Of a stretch of DNA of 64,000 nucleotides, positions 42,213 through 50,791 are shown in pieces; position 1 is the stretch's first letter, and each line of letters opens with the position of its first letter. Location: assembly GCF_023101665.1 (NCBI RefSeq), contig NZ_CP082161.1, forward strand, positions 7,484,501-7,548,500, given 5' to 3'. The position numbers and the translations under genes are program-made. The notes under the pieces were generated by a model. That model worked only from the letters and a program-made list of their open reading frames with translations. It was not told where the DNA came from and ran no database searches. This DNA is from Bradyrhizobium sp. 195. GTDB taxonomy: Bacteria > Pseudomonadota > Alphaproteobacteria > Rhizobiales > Xanthobacteraceae.

Positions 42213-42242
42213 GCGGCGGAATGGTTGCCGGCCGAGATCCGT

Positions 42243-42797
42243 TCACGGAGCGAGCCGCGTGAAGACGTAATCGCGCCCCTTGGCACGCGCCTCATGGCAC
42301 GCAAAGCAGGTGCGATGCTGAGCTTCGTCGACCGGCTTGCCGTTGACGAAGCGGCCAAAGCCCCAGCCGCCGGTCGCGGCGTATTTTCTGGAGTCCTTGA
42401 CCATCACCTGAACCGTGGTGGCGGCGCCGGGAATCGTCGCGGACGCAAACTCCGGCGACTGTTTCCGCTTCCAGGCGCGCTTGACCAGAATGGTGCCGTC
42501 CGGGAACGGAAGCTTGCCGGCTTGATAAGCGTCGATTGCGGTCTGGTTGCCGATGACAGCACGAAGCTCGTCGAGCGGCGCCGCCTCTTCAGCCGGCGCG
42601 ATCAGTTCCCACTGCTTGTAGCCCGGCGGAATCGTGACGCCGAAGATCGGCGAGGCGTCGGCCGTTGCGGGCCCCTGCGCGCGAGCGATGGTGACGAGGT
42701 ACGGCACGCAGCTCAGGAGAACGACGAGGAGAATCACGGCGAGCGCGACGACGGTGGAGACGGAGAATTTCTTCGTTTCAGGCTCGGTTGACGTCAT
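42243..42797 (-). CDS. Cytochrome P460-family protein
   Basis: 184 residues. One N-terminal transmembrane helix ('VVALAVILLVVLLSCVPYLV') anchors a periplasmic domain. 'HRTCFACHEARAKGRDYVFT' gives the c-type heme site C164-x-x-C-H168, and 'MVKDSRKYAATGGWGFGRF' is the P460-type segment; in true P460 enzymes a lysine cross-links to the heme, and several lysines precede here. P460 proteins oxidise hydroxylamine or nitric oxide, but many relatives are uncharacterised. Third gene after ohr and the hydrolase, with a 72-base gap. Confidence 0.8.
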   Translation of the reverse strand: MTSTEPETKKFSVSTVVALAVILLVVLLSCVPYLVTIARAQGPATADASPIFGVTIPPGYKQWELIAPAEEAAPLDELRAVIGNQTAIDAYQAGKLPFPDGTILVKRAWKRKQSPEFASATIPGAATTVQVMVKDSRKYAATGGWGFGRFVNGKPVDEAQHRTCFACHEARAKGRDYVFTRLAP

Positions 42798-42869
42798 GAC
42801 GTTTCTTCAAACTGGGATCAACGGGCGATCCTCGGTCCAGCCTGGCTGGACCGAGGTCATGACAGATCT

Positions 42870-43898
42870 TCAAGCGACGTCGGCATCGATGACGGCCTTG
42901 GCAAAGGCTTGCGGCGCTTCCTGCGGCAAATTGTGGCCGATGCCGCCGGTGATCAGGCGAAACTCGTATCGGCCTGCAAACTTCTTGGCATAAGCGCTGG
43001 GGTCGGGGTGCGGCGCACCGTTGGCGTCGCCTTCCATCGTGATCGTCGGCACGTTGATGACGGGAGCCGCCGCGAGTTTCTTTTCGAGATGCTCGTATTT
43101 CGCCTCCCCCTGGGCGAGCCCGAGCCGCCAGCGGTAATTGTGGATCGTGATCGCGACATGATCCTTGTTGTCCAGCGCCGCCGCGCTGCGGGCGAAGGTG
43201 GCGTCGTCGAACTTCCACTGCGGCGAGGCAAGCTTCCAGATCAGCTTGGCGAAATCATGCGTGTACTTCTCGTATCCGGCCCGGCCGCGCTCGGTCGCGA
43301 AGTAGAACTGATACCACCATTGCAGCTCGGCCGACGGCGGCAGCGGCGCATTGCCCGCGGCCTGGCTGGAGATCAGATAGCCGCTGACCGACACCAGCGC
43401 GCGGCAGCGATCCGGCCACAGCGCGGCGATGATGTCGGCCGTGCGCGCGCCCCAATCGAAGCCGGCGACGACCGCCTTCTTGATATCGAGCTTGTCCATC
43501 AGCGCGATGATGTCGGCGGCCATCGCGACAGGCTCGCCGTTGCGCGGTGTCTCACTGGTGAGGAAGTGCGTCGAGCCGTAGCCGCGCAAGTGCGGGATGA
43601 TCACGCGATAGCCGGCTTTTGCCAGGATCGGCGCGACGTCGACGAAGGCGTGAATGTCGTAAGGCCAGCCGTGCAGCAGGATCGCCACGGGACCGTTCGA
43701 AGGACCTGCCTCGGCATAGCCGACATTGAGGACGCCGGCATCGATCTGCTTGATCGCGCCGAAGGACGTGGTCGATGCCTGGGATCGCGACGCTTCCGTT
43801 TCGGCGCGCGCGAGGTCGATCACGCCGAGACCGACGGCGACGGTTCCGGCGGCGACGCCGAAGAACTTGCGACGATGCTGGTCGATGATCTGCGTCAT
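42870..43898 (-). CDS. Tat-exported alpha/beta-hydrolase (epoxide hydrolase/dehalogenase type)
   Basis: 342 residues from ATG 43898. Twin-arginine-type signal: 'HRRKFFGVAAGTVAVGLGV', then the mature start near 'ARAETEAS'. Core motifs: oxyanion segment 'LLHGWPYDIHAF', nucleophile Asp148 in 'VVAGFDWGARTADIIAALWP' (Asp rather than Ser, as in epoxide hydrolases and haloalkane dehalogenases), and the catalytic His in 'ITGGIGHNLPQEAP'. The arginine after Gly-Ala in the elbow fits epoxide hydrolases. Periplasmic. Only 35 bases separate it from ohr, so they are cotranscribed. Confidence 0.85.
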   Translation of the reverse strand: MTQIIDQHRRKFFGVAAGTVAVGLGVIDLARAETEASRSQASTTSFGAIKQIDAGVLNVGYAEAGPSNGPVAILLHGWPYDIHAFVDVAPILAKAGYRVIIPHLRGYGSTHFLTSETPRNGEPVAMAADIIALMDKLDIKKAVVAGFDWGARTADIIAALWPDRCRALVSVSGYLISSQAAGNAPLPPSAELQWWYQFYFATERGRAGYEKYTHDFAKLIWKLASPQWKFDDATFARSAAALDNKDHVAITIHNYRWRLGLAQGEAKYEHLEKKLAAAPVINVPTITMEGDANGAPHPDPSAYAKKFAGRYEFRLITGGIGHNLPQEAPQAFAKAVIDADVA

Positions 43899-43933
43899 GG
43901 TCGTGCTACCCCTTGATGGTTGGTGATGGTGCG

Positions 43934-44353
43934 TCAGATCAGTGCGACCGTGACGTCGATGTTGCCGCGAACGGCCTTGGAATAGGGACACGTCTGATGC
44001 GCATCATCGAGGATGCCGCGCGCGATCTCAGGGGCGAGGCCTGGCAGGCTGACATTGAGGCGTGCCCGGAGCGAGTAGGCGCCCTCGTCGAGCACGAGAT
44101 CGATCTCCGCATCAACAGCGCATTTCCTGGGAAGATCGATCCCGCGCTTGCGGGCCGCGATCTCCATCGCGCCTTCGAAGCAGGCCGACCAGCCCGCCGC
44201 GAACAATTGCTCGGGATTGGTGCCGATGCCTGTGCCGCCCGGCGGCGACAGCTTGACGTCCAGGCGACCATCTGAGCTACGCGATATGCCGTCGTGCCGC
44301 CCGCCGCTGGTATGGGTCTTGGCCGTGTAGAGTATCTTTGCCGCCTGCGTCAT
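43934..44353 (-). CDS. ohr: Organic hydroperoxide resistance protein (Ohr/OsmC family)
   Basis: 139 residues, ATG 44353 after GAGGAGAT. The two redox cysteines of Ohr are present: Cys58 in 'FAAGWSACFEGAMEIAAR' and Cys122 in 'DDAHQTCPYSKAVRGN', with the N-terminal 'YTAKTHTSGGRHDGISRSSD' typical of Ohr. It reduces lipid and organic hydroperoxides using dihydrolipoyl thiols. Usually controlled by OhrR (MarR family), but no ohrR is here. The divergent large winged-helix regulator may replace it. Confidence 0.92.
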   Translation of the reverse strand: MTQAAKILYTAKTHTSGGRHDGISRSSDGRLDVKLSPPGGTGIGTNPEQLFAAGWSACFEGAMEIAARKRGIDLPRKCAVDAEIDLVLDEGAYSLRARLNVSLPGLAPEIARGILDDAHQTCPYSKAVRGNIDVTVALI

Positions 44354-44415
44354 CAGGATCTCCTCGTCGTCACGCCATTGACTAGCAGCGGTCGCGGCAG
44401 CACACCCGTTTGGAC

Positions 44416-44432
44416 TTGTGAGAAATTGTGAG
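44416..44432 (+). promoter_or_regulatory. Direct repeat TTGTGAG-N3-TTGTGAG
   Basis: TTGTGAG at 44416-44422 and 44426-44432, exactly one helical turn (10 bp) apart, in the gap between ohr and the divergent regulator. That geometry suits an OmpR/PhoB-type winged helix binding as a head-to-tail dimer. Confidence 0.5.
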
Positions 44433-44549
44433 GCCGCCTTACGTACCTCACGAGGCCTGCATGCGCGGTCTGACGCCGATGCAGGGACGGCCTTGCAGGA
44501 TCGCGATCATCTGGCTATCGGGGCCTGTCGAAAGGACCAAGTTTTCGCC

Positions 44550-47390
44550 ATGATTGAGCCGGCCGGCACCGCGACGGGAACCTTGTCGTTCGGGCCATTT
44601 TCCGTGACGCCACATGAAAGGCTCGTGATGCGCGACGGCGTCGCGTTGCCGCTCGGCGCGAAAGCCTTCGACACCTTGATTGCACTGATGTCGCGGCCGA
44701 ACGAAGTCGTCAGCAAATGGGACCTGATGGCGCTGGTGTGGCCCGGCATCACCGTCGAAGAGGCCAATCTGCGCTTTCATGTCGCAGCACTTCGCAAGGC
44801 GCTCGGCGACGGCAAGGGTGGCGCCCGCTACATCACGACGCTCTCCGGCCGCGGCTATTGCTTCGTTGCGCCGATTTCGCGAACGGACATTGCGGCGGCA
44901 CAGCGCCCCGCGCCGCGGCTGGAATTGCCGCCTGTGAAGCTGCCGAACCGGTTGCAGCGGATGGTCGGGCGCGACGATGCGATCACCGCCGTCTCCGACA
45001 AGCTCGTCACCTCGCGTTTTGTCACGATTGCCGGCCCCGGCGGCGTCGGCAAGACCGCCGTTGCGGTGGCAATCGCGCACGACTTGCTCGAAACGTTCTC
45101 CGATGCCGCGCACTTCGTGGACCTTGCCGCGCTCAGCGATCCCGATCTCGTGATCACCTCGATCCTGCTGATGCTTGGTCTGCCGGCCCAGACCGACGAT
45201 CCCCTGCCCGCCCTGCTCGCGCATCTCCGCGACAAGCGGATGCTGCTGATCCTCGACAATTGCGAGCATGTCATCGCGAGCGCTGCACCGCTGGCGGCAG
45301 ACATCTTCCAAGCGGCGCCGCATGTCCATATCCTCGCGACCAGCCGCGAAGCCCTGCGCGTCGAGGGCGAGCAAGTCTATCGATTGGCTCCACTCGCCGT
45401 TCCGCCCGACGGCTCCTCGCTGACGGTCGCCGCAGCCCAGACCTATCCTGCGCTTCAATTGTTCCTCGAACGTGCCACGGCCAGCGGCGCGCAGATCACG
45501 CTCGATGACGCCAACGCCACGATCATCGCGAGCATCTGCCGCAAGCTCGACGGCATGGCGCTGGCGATCGAGCTCGCCGCCGGCCGGGTCGAAGCCTACG
45601 GCCTGGAGCAGACGGCCGCGCTGCTTGACGAACGCCTCAACCTGCTCTGGCAGGGACAGCGAACGGCGTCACCTCGGCAGAAGACATTGCAGGCCACGCT
45701 CGACTGGAGCTACGGTCTGTTGTCGGAACTCGAACGACTCGTGCTGCGCAGGCTTGCGGTCTTCGCCGGGCATTTCACCATCGATGCAGCGCTCGAGGTC
45801 GTGCCGGACGAGCGCGTCGACCACACCCACCTGTTCGATGCCGTCGACAGTCTCGTTGCCAAATCGATGGTCGCGCCGCGACCGATCGGCGCCATGATGC
45901 GCTACCGTCTGCTCGACACGACGCGCGCCTACCTGCTCGAGATCGAACCCAGGGACGCGGCTCTCGCCGTCCGCCACGCGACTTACTACCGGCGATGGCT
46001 GGAACAGGCCGGCTTGACGTGGGCCACGGTGCCGAGCGCGGACGAACGGGCGGCTCACTTCTCCGCGCTTCACAATGTGCGCGCCGCGCTCGACTGGTGC
46101 TTCGGCGCGGACGGCGATCTCGGCATCGGCATTGCGCTCACCGCCGCTGCGGCGCCGATTTTTCTGGCGATGTCCTTGTTGATTGAATGCCGGCGCTGGT
46201 CGGAACGCGCGCTGCAGGCGATTGCCCCCTCCTCGCGCGGCAGCGCCGAGGAAATGCACATCCAGGCCGCCCTCGGACTGACCTTGATGTTCACCCGCGG
46301 CGGCAGCGACGCGGCGCGTGGCGCCTTGAGCAGGAGCCTTGCGATCGCCGAAGCGCGTGGCGACGAAATCAACCAGCTCCAGCTGCTTGGCCGGATGCAT
46401 ATCTTTCACGAGCGGATGGGAGAGTTCGACGCCGCGCTTGGCTACGCGCAGCAGAGCCTCGCGGTCGCGAGGTCGCTGGGGGACCCCGCCTCGATCGCCC
46501 TCGCCCATTCCCTTCTCGGCGTCTCACTGCATCTGGCCGGCGACCATCGCGACGCGCTGAAGATGCTGGAGGTCGCCTGGCAGGGACCCGGCACGGAACG
46601 AATCAGCACGGTGCATGGCTTCGATCATCGCAACCGGGCCGGCATCACGCTGGCCCGCGAGCTCTGGTTGCAGGGCCGGCCTGCAGAGGCGCTGCAACTG
46701 GCGCGGCAGACGGTCACCGAGGCCGCGCAGATGGATCACCCGATCACGCTCTGCATTGCCTTGATCTGGGCGGTCTCGATCGACCTCTGGAGCGGAGACC
46801 TCGACGGCGCGGACGAGAACATCGACCGCTTCATCGCACATGCCAATTCGCGCTCGATGGGGCCTTATCTCGCCGTCGGCCGAGGCGTCAAAGGCGAGCT
46901 GGCGATCCGGCGCGGCGACGCCGCCGATGGCGTCGAGACGATCAGGACGTGCCTGCGCGAGCTCCACGATGCCGGCTACGAGCTGCTCACCACAACGTTC
47001 AACATCGCGCTGGTTCAGGGCTTGCTGGCGCTCGGGCAGATCGAGCAGAGCGCAGAACTGATCGACGATGCGATCCGCCTGGTCGAGCAAGGCGGCGATC
47101 ATCTGTACATGCCCGAGCTGCTGCGGATGAAGGGCAGAGTCCTGTTGTCGCTGCCGGAGCCCCGGATCGAGGACGCAGAGGCTTGCCTCATGCAGTCACT
47201 GGAACTCAGCCGAAGCAAGGGAGCGAAGGCCTGGGAGCTGCGCACAGCAATCGATCTTGCGCAGCTTGTTGCCGACCGGTCCCGCGGCAAGGACGCAAGG
47301 CTATTGCTCCAATCCGCGCTCGCAGGTTTCGTTGCAGGTTCCGAGACGGCGGATATCAGGGCCGCCGATGCGCTCCTGAAGAGGCTGTAG
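44550..47390 (+). CDS. Winged-helix regulator with AAA/STAND-type ATPase and TPR domains
   Basis: 946 residues from ATG 44550 (AAAGGA at 44531); the longer frame upstream overlaps the promoter. An N-terminal Trans_reg_C winged helix ('LSFGPFSVTPHERLVMRDGV', 'NLRFHVAALRKALGDG', 'YITTLSGRGYCFVAPIS') is followed by an ATPase with Walker A 'AGPGGVGKTAVAVAIA' and Walker B 'RMLLILDNCEHV', then 'HILATSREALRVEGEQ' and 'LDGMALAIELAAGRVE', as in AfsR/NB-ARC-type STAND proteins. The C-terminal 450 residues are TPR-like helices. ATP-gated one-component regulator, probably of the divergent ohr operon. Confidence 0.85.
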   Translation: MIEPAGTATGTLSFGPFSVTPHERLVMRDGVALPLGAKAFDTLIALMSRPNEVVSKWDLMALVWPGITVEEANLRFHVAALRKALGDGKGGARYITTLSGRGYCFVAPISRTDIAAAQRPAPRLELPPVKLPNRLQRMVGRDDAITAVSDKLVTSRFVTIAGPGGVGKTAVAVAIAHDLLETFSDAAHFVDLAALSDPDLVITSILLMLGLPAQTDDPLPALLAHLRDKRMLLILDNCEHVIASAAPLAADIFQAAPHVHILATSREALRVEGEQVYRLAPLAVPPDGSSLTVAAAQTYPALQLFLERATASGAQITLDDANATIIASICRKLDGMALAIELAAGRVEAYGLEQTAALLDERLNLLWQGQRTASPRQKTLQATLDWSYGLLSELERLVLRRLAVFAGHFTIDAALEVVPDERVDHTHLFDAVDSLVAKSMVAPRPIGAMMRYRLLDTTRAYLLEIEPRDAALAVRHATYYRRWLEQAGLTWATVPSADERAAHFSALHNVRAALDWCFGADGDLGIGIALTAAAAPIFLAMSLLIECRRWSERALQAIAPSSRGSAEEMHIQAALGLTLMFTRGGSDAARGALSRSLAIAEARGDEINQLQLLGRMHIFHERMGEFDAALGYAQQSLAVARSLGDPASIALAHSLLGVSLHLAGDHRDALKMLEVAWQGPGTERISTVHGFDHRNRAGITLARELWLQGRPAEALQLARQTVTEAAQMDHPITLCIALIWAVSIDLWSGDLDGADENIDRFIAHANSRSMGPYLAVGRGVKGELAIRRGDAADGVETIRTCLRELHDAGYELLTTTFNIALVQGLLALGQIEQSAELIDDAIRLVEQGGDHLYMPELLRMKGRVLLSLPEPRIEDAEACLMQSLELSRSKGAKAWELRTAIDLAQLVADRSRGKDARLLLQSALAGFVAGSETADIRAADALLKRL

Positions 47391-47397
47391 CAGGGGC

Positions 47398-48069
47398 TCA
47401 CCCCGTGGGGGTGCCCTGCTTCCACTGGCCCCCGGCGATCTTGGCGGCTGCGATCACCGCCTGGGTGCGGCTCTCGACACCGAGCTTTTGCAGGATCGCC
47501 GAGACATGTGCCTTGATGGTGGCCTCGGAGACCCCGAGCTCATACGCGATCTGCTTGTTGAGGAGTCCCTCCGACAGCATCATCAGGACCCGGACCTGCT
47601 GCGGCGTCAGCGTCACCAGGCGGTCGCGCAGGCGCGTCATGTCGGGATCGGCCGCAGCCGAGAGGTCGGTGTCGGCGGGAACCCAGACATCGCCTTCCAT
47701 CACCTTGAGGATGGCGTCACGCAAGGTCTCGACGCCGAAACGCTTCGGAATGAAGCCCGAGGCGCCGAAATCGAGCGAGCGGCGGATCGTGGCGCTGTCG
47801 TCGGAAGCCGAAACGATGACCACCGGGATCGCCGGGTATTGCGCGCGCAGATAGATCAGGCCGGAGAAGCCTGAGATCCCGGGCATCGAGAGGTCGAGCA
47901 GGATCAAGTCAACGTCCGAGGTCTGTTCCAGGAGCTTGGTCAGATCCTCGAACGATCCGGCCTCGTCGATTCGGGCCGAGGTCAGGACGCCGGCCACCGC
48001 CTGTCGCAGCGCGTCGCGGAAAAGCGGATGGTCATCGGCGATGACGAGATGGGTCGAGGGAGCGTTCAT
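47398..48069 (-). CDS. Orphan LuxR/NarL-type response regulator
   Basis: 223 residues. Receiver domain with 'IADDHPLFRDALRQAV', phospho-acceptor Asp59 in 'LILLDLSMPGISGFSG', 'VVIVSASDDSATI' and Lys in 'FIPKRFG'. LuxR helix-turn-helix 'LTPQQVRVLMMLSEGLLNKQ' and 'GVSEATIKAHVSAILQKL'. No kinase gene is adjacent. Its stop lies seven bases from that of the STAND regulator (convergent), and it is divergent from the MHS transporter. A decayed copy of its C-terminus is at 42069-42212. Confidence 0.9.
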   Translation of the reverse strand: MNAPSTHLVIADDHPLFRDALRQAVAGVLTSARIDEAGSFEDLTKLLEQTSDVDLILLDLSMPGISGFSGLIYLRAQYPAIPVVIVSASDDSATIRRSLDFGASGFIPKRFGVETLRDAILKVMEGDVWVPADTDLSAAADPDMTRLRDRLVTLTPQQVRVLMMLSEGLLNKQIAYELGVSEATIKAHVSAILQKLGVESRTQAVIAAAKIAGGQWKQGTPTG

Positions 48070-48160
48070 CGTTCTCTTGCTGTCGTTCGTGGGCCGGCGG
48101 ACAGATCCCGGGTTTGTCCAATTCTTCCCCGAGCGGCCGTGGCATGCAAGTGCACATTAT

Positions 48161-48177
48161 CCCTTTGCTGCAAAGGG
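48161..48177. promoter_or_regulatory. Inverted repeat CCCTTTG-CTG-CAAAGGG
   Basis: A perfect 7-bp inverted repeat with a three-base spacer in the 300-bp gap between the divergent LuxR-type regulator and transporter genes. A candidate operator for one of them; no further copy was found in the gap. Confidence 0.35.
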
Positions 48178-48369
48178 GTTAATCCGGACGTCGCCGTGAC
48201 TGAAGGCCGGCGCCCGATACCGGACGTCAGCTGCACGTCAGTGCGCAAGGCCGAAAGTCGTATTGGGGCGGGTTTCACGCCGATGTTACCTTGCGGGCAA
48301 GACCTGGGTTGATCCGGCATGTCCGGACGTCTGGGGCGCGAGGAAACGCATTTCGGGGAGCGACTCAAC

Positions 48370-50034
48370 ATGTCGACAATGGCCGTATCTCAAGCAAACG
48401 CGGGAGGGATGACGAAGGACGAACGTTTCGTCATTCTCGCCTCCTCGCTCGGTACCGTCTTCGAGTGGTACGATTTCTACCTCTATGGTTCACTGGCCGG
48501 CATCATCGGCGCCCAGTTCTTCTCGGCCTATCCGCCGGCAACCCGCGACATCTTCGCGCTGCTCGCGTTCGCAGCCGGCTTCCTGGTGCGTCCGTTCGGC
48601 GCGATCGTGTTCGGCCGCGTCGGCGACATCGTCGGCCGCAAATACACCTTCCTCGTCACCATCCTGATCATGGGCCTCTCGACCTTCATCGTCGGCCTGC
48701 TGCCGAACGCAGCGACCATCGGCATCGCGGCTCCGATCATCCTGATTGCGCTGCGCCTCGCCCAGGGCCTGGCGCTCGGCGGTGAGTACGGCGGCGCGGC
48801 GACCTATGTCGCGGAGCATGCTCCGAACGGCAAGCGCGGCTACTACACCTCCTTCATTCAGACCACGGCGACTCTCGGCCTGTTCCTGTCGCTGCTGGTG
48901 ATCCTGTTCACCCGTTCCGCCCTTGGCGAGGCCGACTTCGCGGCCTGGGGCTGGCGCATTCCGTTCCTGGTCTCGGTGCTGCTGCTCGGCATCTCGGTCT
49001 GGATCCGGCTTCGCCTCAATGAATCCCCGATCTTCCAGAAGATGAAGGACGAGGGAAAGAGCTCGAAGGCGCCGCTGACCGAAGCCTTCGGCAACTGGCA
49101 GAACGGCAAGCTCGTGCTGCTCGCGCTGCTCGGCGGCGTGATGGGCCAGGGTGTTGTCTGGTACACCGGCCAGTTCTACGCGCTGTTCTTCCTGCAATCG
49201 ATCCTGAAGGTCGACGGTTACACCGCCAACCTGCTGATCGCCTGGTCGCTGCTGCTCGGCACCGGCTTCTTCATCGTGTTCGGCATGCTGTCCGACAAGA
49301 TCGGCCGCAAGCCGATCATCCTCGGCGGCTGCCTGATCGCGGCGCTGACCTTCTTCCCGATCTTCAAGATGATCACCAGCAACGCCAACCCGGCGCTGGA
49401 AAAGGCCATCGAGACGGTCAAGGTCGACGTGGTGGCCGATCCCGCGGGCTGCGGCGACCTGTTCAACCCGGTCGGCACCCGCGTCTTCACCGCACCGTGC
49501 GACACCGCGCGCGCCTACTTGTCGCAATCGTCGGTCAAGTACTCGACCACGCCAGGTGCGGCCGGTTCGGGCGTGAAGGTGATGGTCAACGGCAAGGAGG
49601 TTGCCTACACCAACGCCAAGGATAGCAACCCTGCCGTCCTTGCGGCAGTGCAGGCAGCTGGCTATCCGAAGGCGGGCGACGCCGGGATCGTGAAGATGGC
49701 GCATCCGTTCGACATCTTCCGCCCGCAGGTGGCGGCGATCGTCGGCCTGCTGTTCATCCTGGTGCTGTTCGTCACCATGGTGTACGGCCCGATCGCGGCG
49801 ATGCTGGTCGAACTGTTCCCGACCCGCATCCGCTACACCTCGATGTCGCTGCCCTACCACATCGGCAACGGATGGTTCGGCGGCCTGTTGCCGGCGACGG
49901 CCTTTGCCATCGTGGCCTCGACCGGCGACATCTATGCCGGCCTCTGGTACCCGATCATCTTCGCCTCGATTACCGTCGTGATCGGCTTCTTCTTCCTACC
50001 CGAGACCAAGGACGTCGACATCAAGGCGACCTGA
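48370..50034 (+). CDS. MFS transporter, metabolite:H+ symporter (MHS) type
   Basis: 554 residues from ATG 48370. Twelve transmembrane helices. Family motifs: 'TVFEWYDFYLYGSLAGIIGA', 'RPFGAIVFGRVGDIVGRKYT', 'RLAQGLALGGEYGGAATYVA' and 'PTRIRYTSMSLPYHIGNGWF'. MHS members import dicarboxylates, alpha-ketoglutarate, shikimate or betaines. Unusual is a hydrophilic insert of about 100 residues (about 350-450, 'DVVADPAGCGDLFNPVGTRV' onward) that includes a pair of cysteines and 'VKVMVNGKEVAYTNAKDSNP'; it is probably periplasmic. A strong terminator follows. Confidence 0.9.
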   Translation: MSTMAVSQANAGGMTKDERFVILASSLGTVFEWYDFYLYGSLAGIIGAQFFSAYPPATRDIFALLAFAAGFLVRPFGAIVFGRVGDIVGRKYTFLVTILIMGLSTFIVGLLPNAATIGIAAPIILIALRLAQGLALGGEYGGAATYVAEHAPNGKRGYYTSFIQTTATLGLFLSLLVILFTRSALGEADFAAWGWRIPFLVSVLLLGISVWIRLRLNESPIFQKMKDEGKSSKAPLTEAFGNWQNGKLVLLALLGGVMGQGVVWYTGQFYALFFLQSILKVDGYTANLLIAWSLLLGTGFFIVFGMLSDKIGRKPIILGGCLIAALTFFPIFKMITSNANPALEKAIETVKVDVVADPAGCGDLFNPVGTRVFTAPCDTARAYLSQSSVKYSTTPGAAGSGVKVMVNGKEVAYTNAKDSNPAVLAAVQAAGYPKAGDAGIVKMAHPFDIFRPQVAAIVGLLFILVLFVTMVYGPIAAMLVELFPTRIRYTSMSLPYHIGNGWFGGLLPATAFAIVASTGDIYAGLWYPIIFASITVVIGFFFLPETKDVDIKAT

Positions 50035-50061
50035 TCGTAGGCACCGATCTCAACCAACACG

Positions 50062-50093
50062 AACCGGCCGCGGCTTCCCGCGGCCGGTTTTTT
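50062..50093 (+). terminator. Rho-independent terminator
   Basis: 12-bp stem including a perfect CCGGCCGCGG (50064-50073) with CCGCGGCCGG (50078-50087), a four-base loop and TTTTTT. It lies 27 bases after the MHS transporter stop. Confidence 0.9.
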
Positions 50094-50159
50094 ATGGGAG
50101 CTTTTTGTTTTGACGCGTTTTCTTGACGCGAACCGGCGCCCACTTCGCTCGAAAACGCT

Positions 50160-50633
50160 CTATTGATTGCTGCCGACGAATTGCAGCACCACCTCGCGCC
50201 GGTGCGGGCGCTTGCGGTGCTCAATCAGATAGATCGCCTGCCAGGTGCCGAGTGCGAGCCTGCCGTTCAGGACCGGGACCTGAAGCGAGGCTCCGGTCAA
50301 CATCGTCTTGACGTGGGCCGGCATGTCGTCCGGTCCCTCGGTGTCGTGGGTCCACCCCGCATTTTCCGGCGCGAGCCGGGACAGCGCCGTCGTGAGGTCG
50401 ACGAGCACGGAAGGATCGGCGTTCTCCTGAATCGTCAGCGAGGCCGAGGTATGACGGATGAACAGCGTCAGCGCGCCCTCGCGCGCGTGCGCCTCGGCGA
50501 CGAATTTTGCGGCTTCGCTGGTGAGATCAGTGAAGCCGCGGCCCGACGTCTGCACGGTCAGCAATGACGAAGCGATCGTGGTGGTTTGCACGGACGATGC
50601 TGCCGAGCGCGTGAGGGATTTGACTGGTGTCAT
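50160..50633 (-). CDS. YjbQ-family protein (UPF0047)
   Basis: 157 residues. 'GALTLFIRHTSASLTIQENA', 'GWTHDTEGPDDMPAHVKTML' and 'LALGTWQAIYLIEHRKRPHR' are the YjbQ family motifs, with the conserved histidines that line its putative metal or thiamine-phosphate site. Some members can complement thiamine-phosphate synthase mutants, but the true role is unclear. Cytoplasmic, trimeric in known structures. The stop is convergent with the MHS gene terminator. Confidence 0.85.
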   Translation of the reverse strand: MTPVKSLTRSAASSVQTTTIASSLLTVQTSGRGFTDLTSEAAKFVAEAHAREGALTLFIRHTSASLTIQENADPSVLVDLTTALSRLAPENAGWTHDTEGPDDMPAHVKTMLTGASLQVPVLNGRLALGTWQAIYLIEHRKRPHRREVVLQFVGSNQ

Positions 50634-50655
50634 GAAAGGTCTCTCAGTTCAGAAA

Positions 50656-50788
50656 GCTGCCGTAGGGTAGGCAAAGGCGCAAAGCGCCGTGCCCACGATC
50701 TTTCCCGATCATTAAAAGTGGTGGGCACGCTTCCGCCTTCGCTCTTCGAGCTACGGCGGACAAGTCGCTTTGCCCACCCTGCGGCAGC
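50656..50788. repeat. Dispersed inverted repeat, GTGGGCAAAG family, copy B
   Basis: Arms AGCTGCCGTAGGGTAGGCAA (50656 on) and CTTTGCCCACCCTGCGGCAG (to about 50787) are complementary. Inside is GTGCCCAC..GTGGGCAC with a loop. Compared with the copy at 6935-7012, this one has a longer right arm. It lies between two leftward genes. Confidence 0.75.
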
Positions 50789-50791
50789 TCA

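Noticed and set aside
42090..42791. 233-codon plus-strand frame over the P460 gene
   Set aside because: Antisense to a clear cytochrome P460 gene with a CxxCH heme site.
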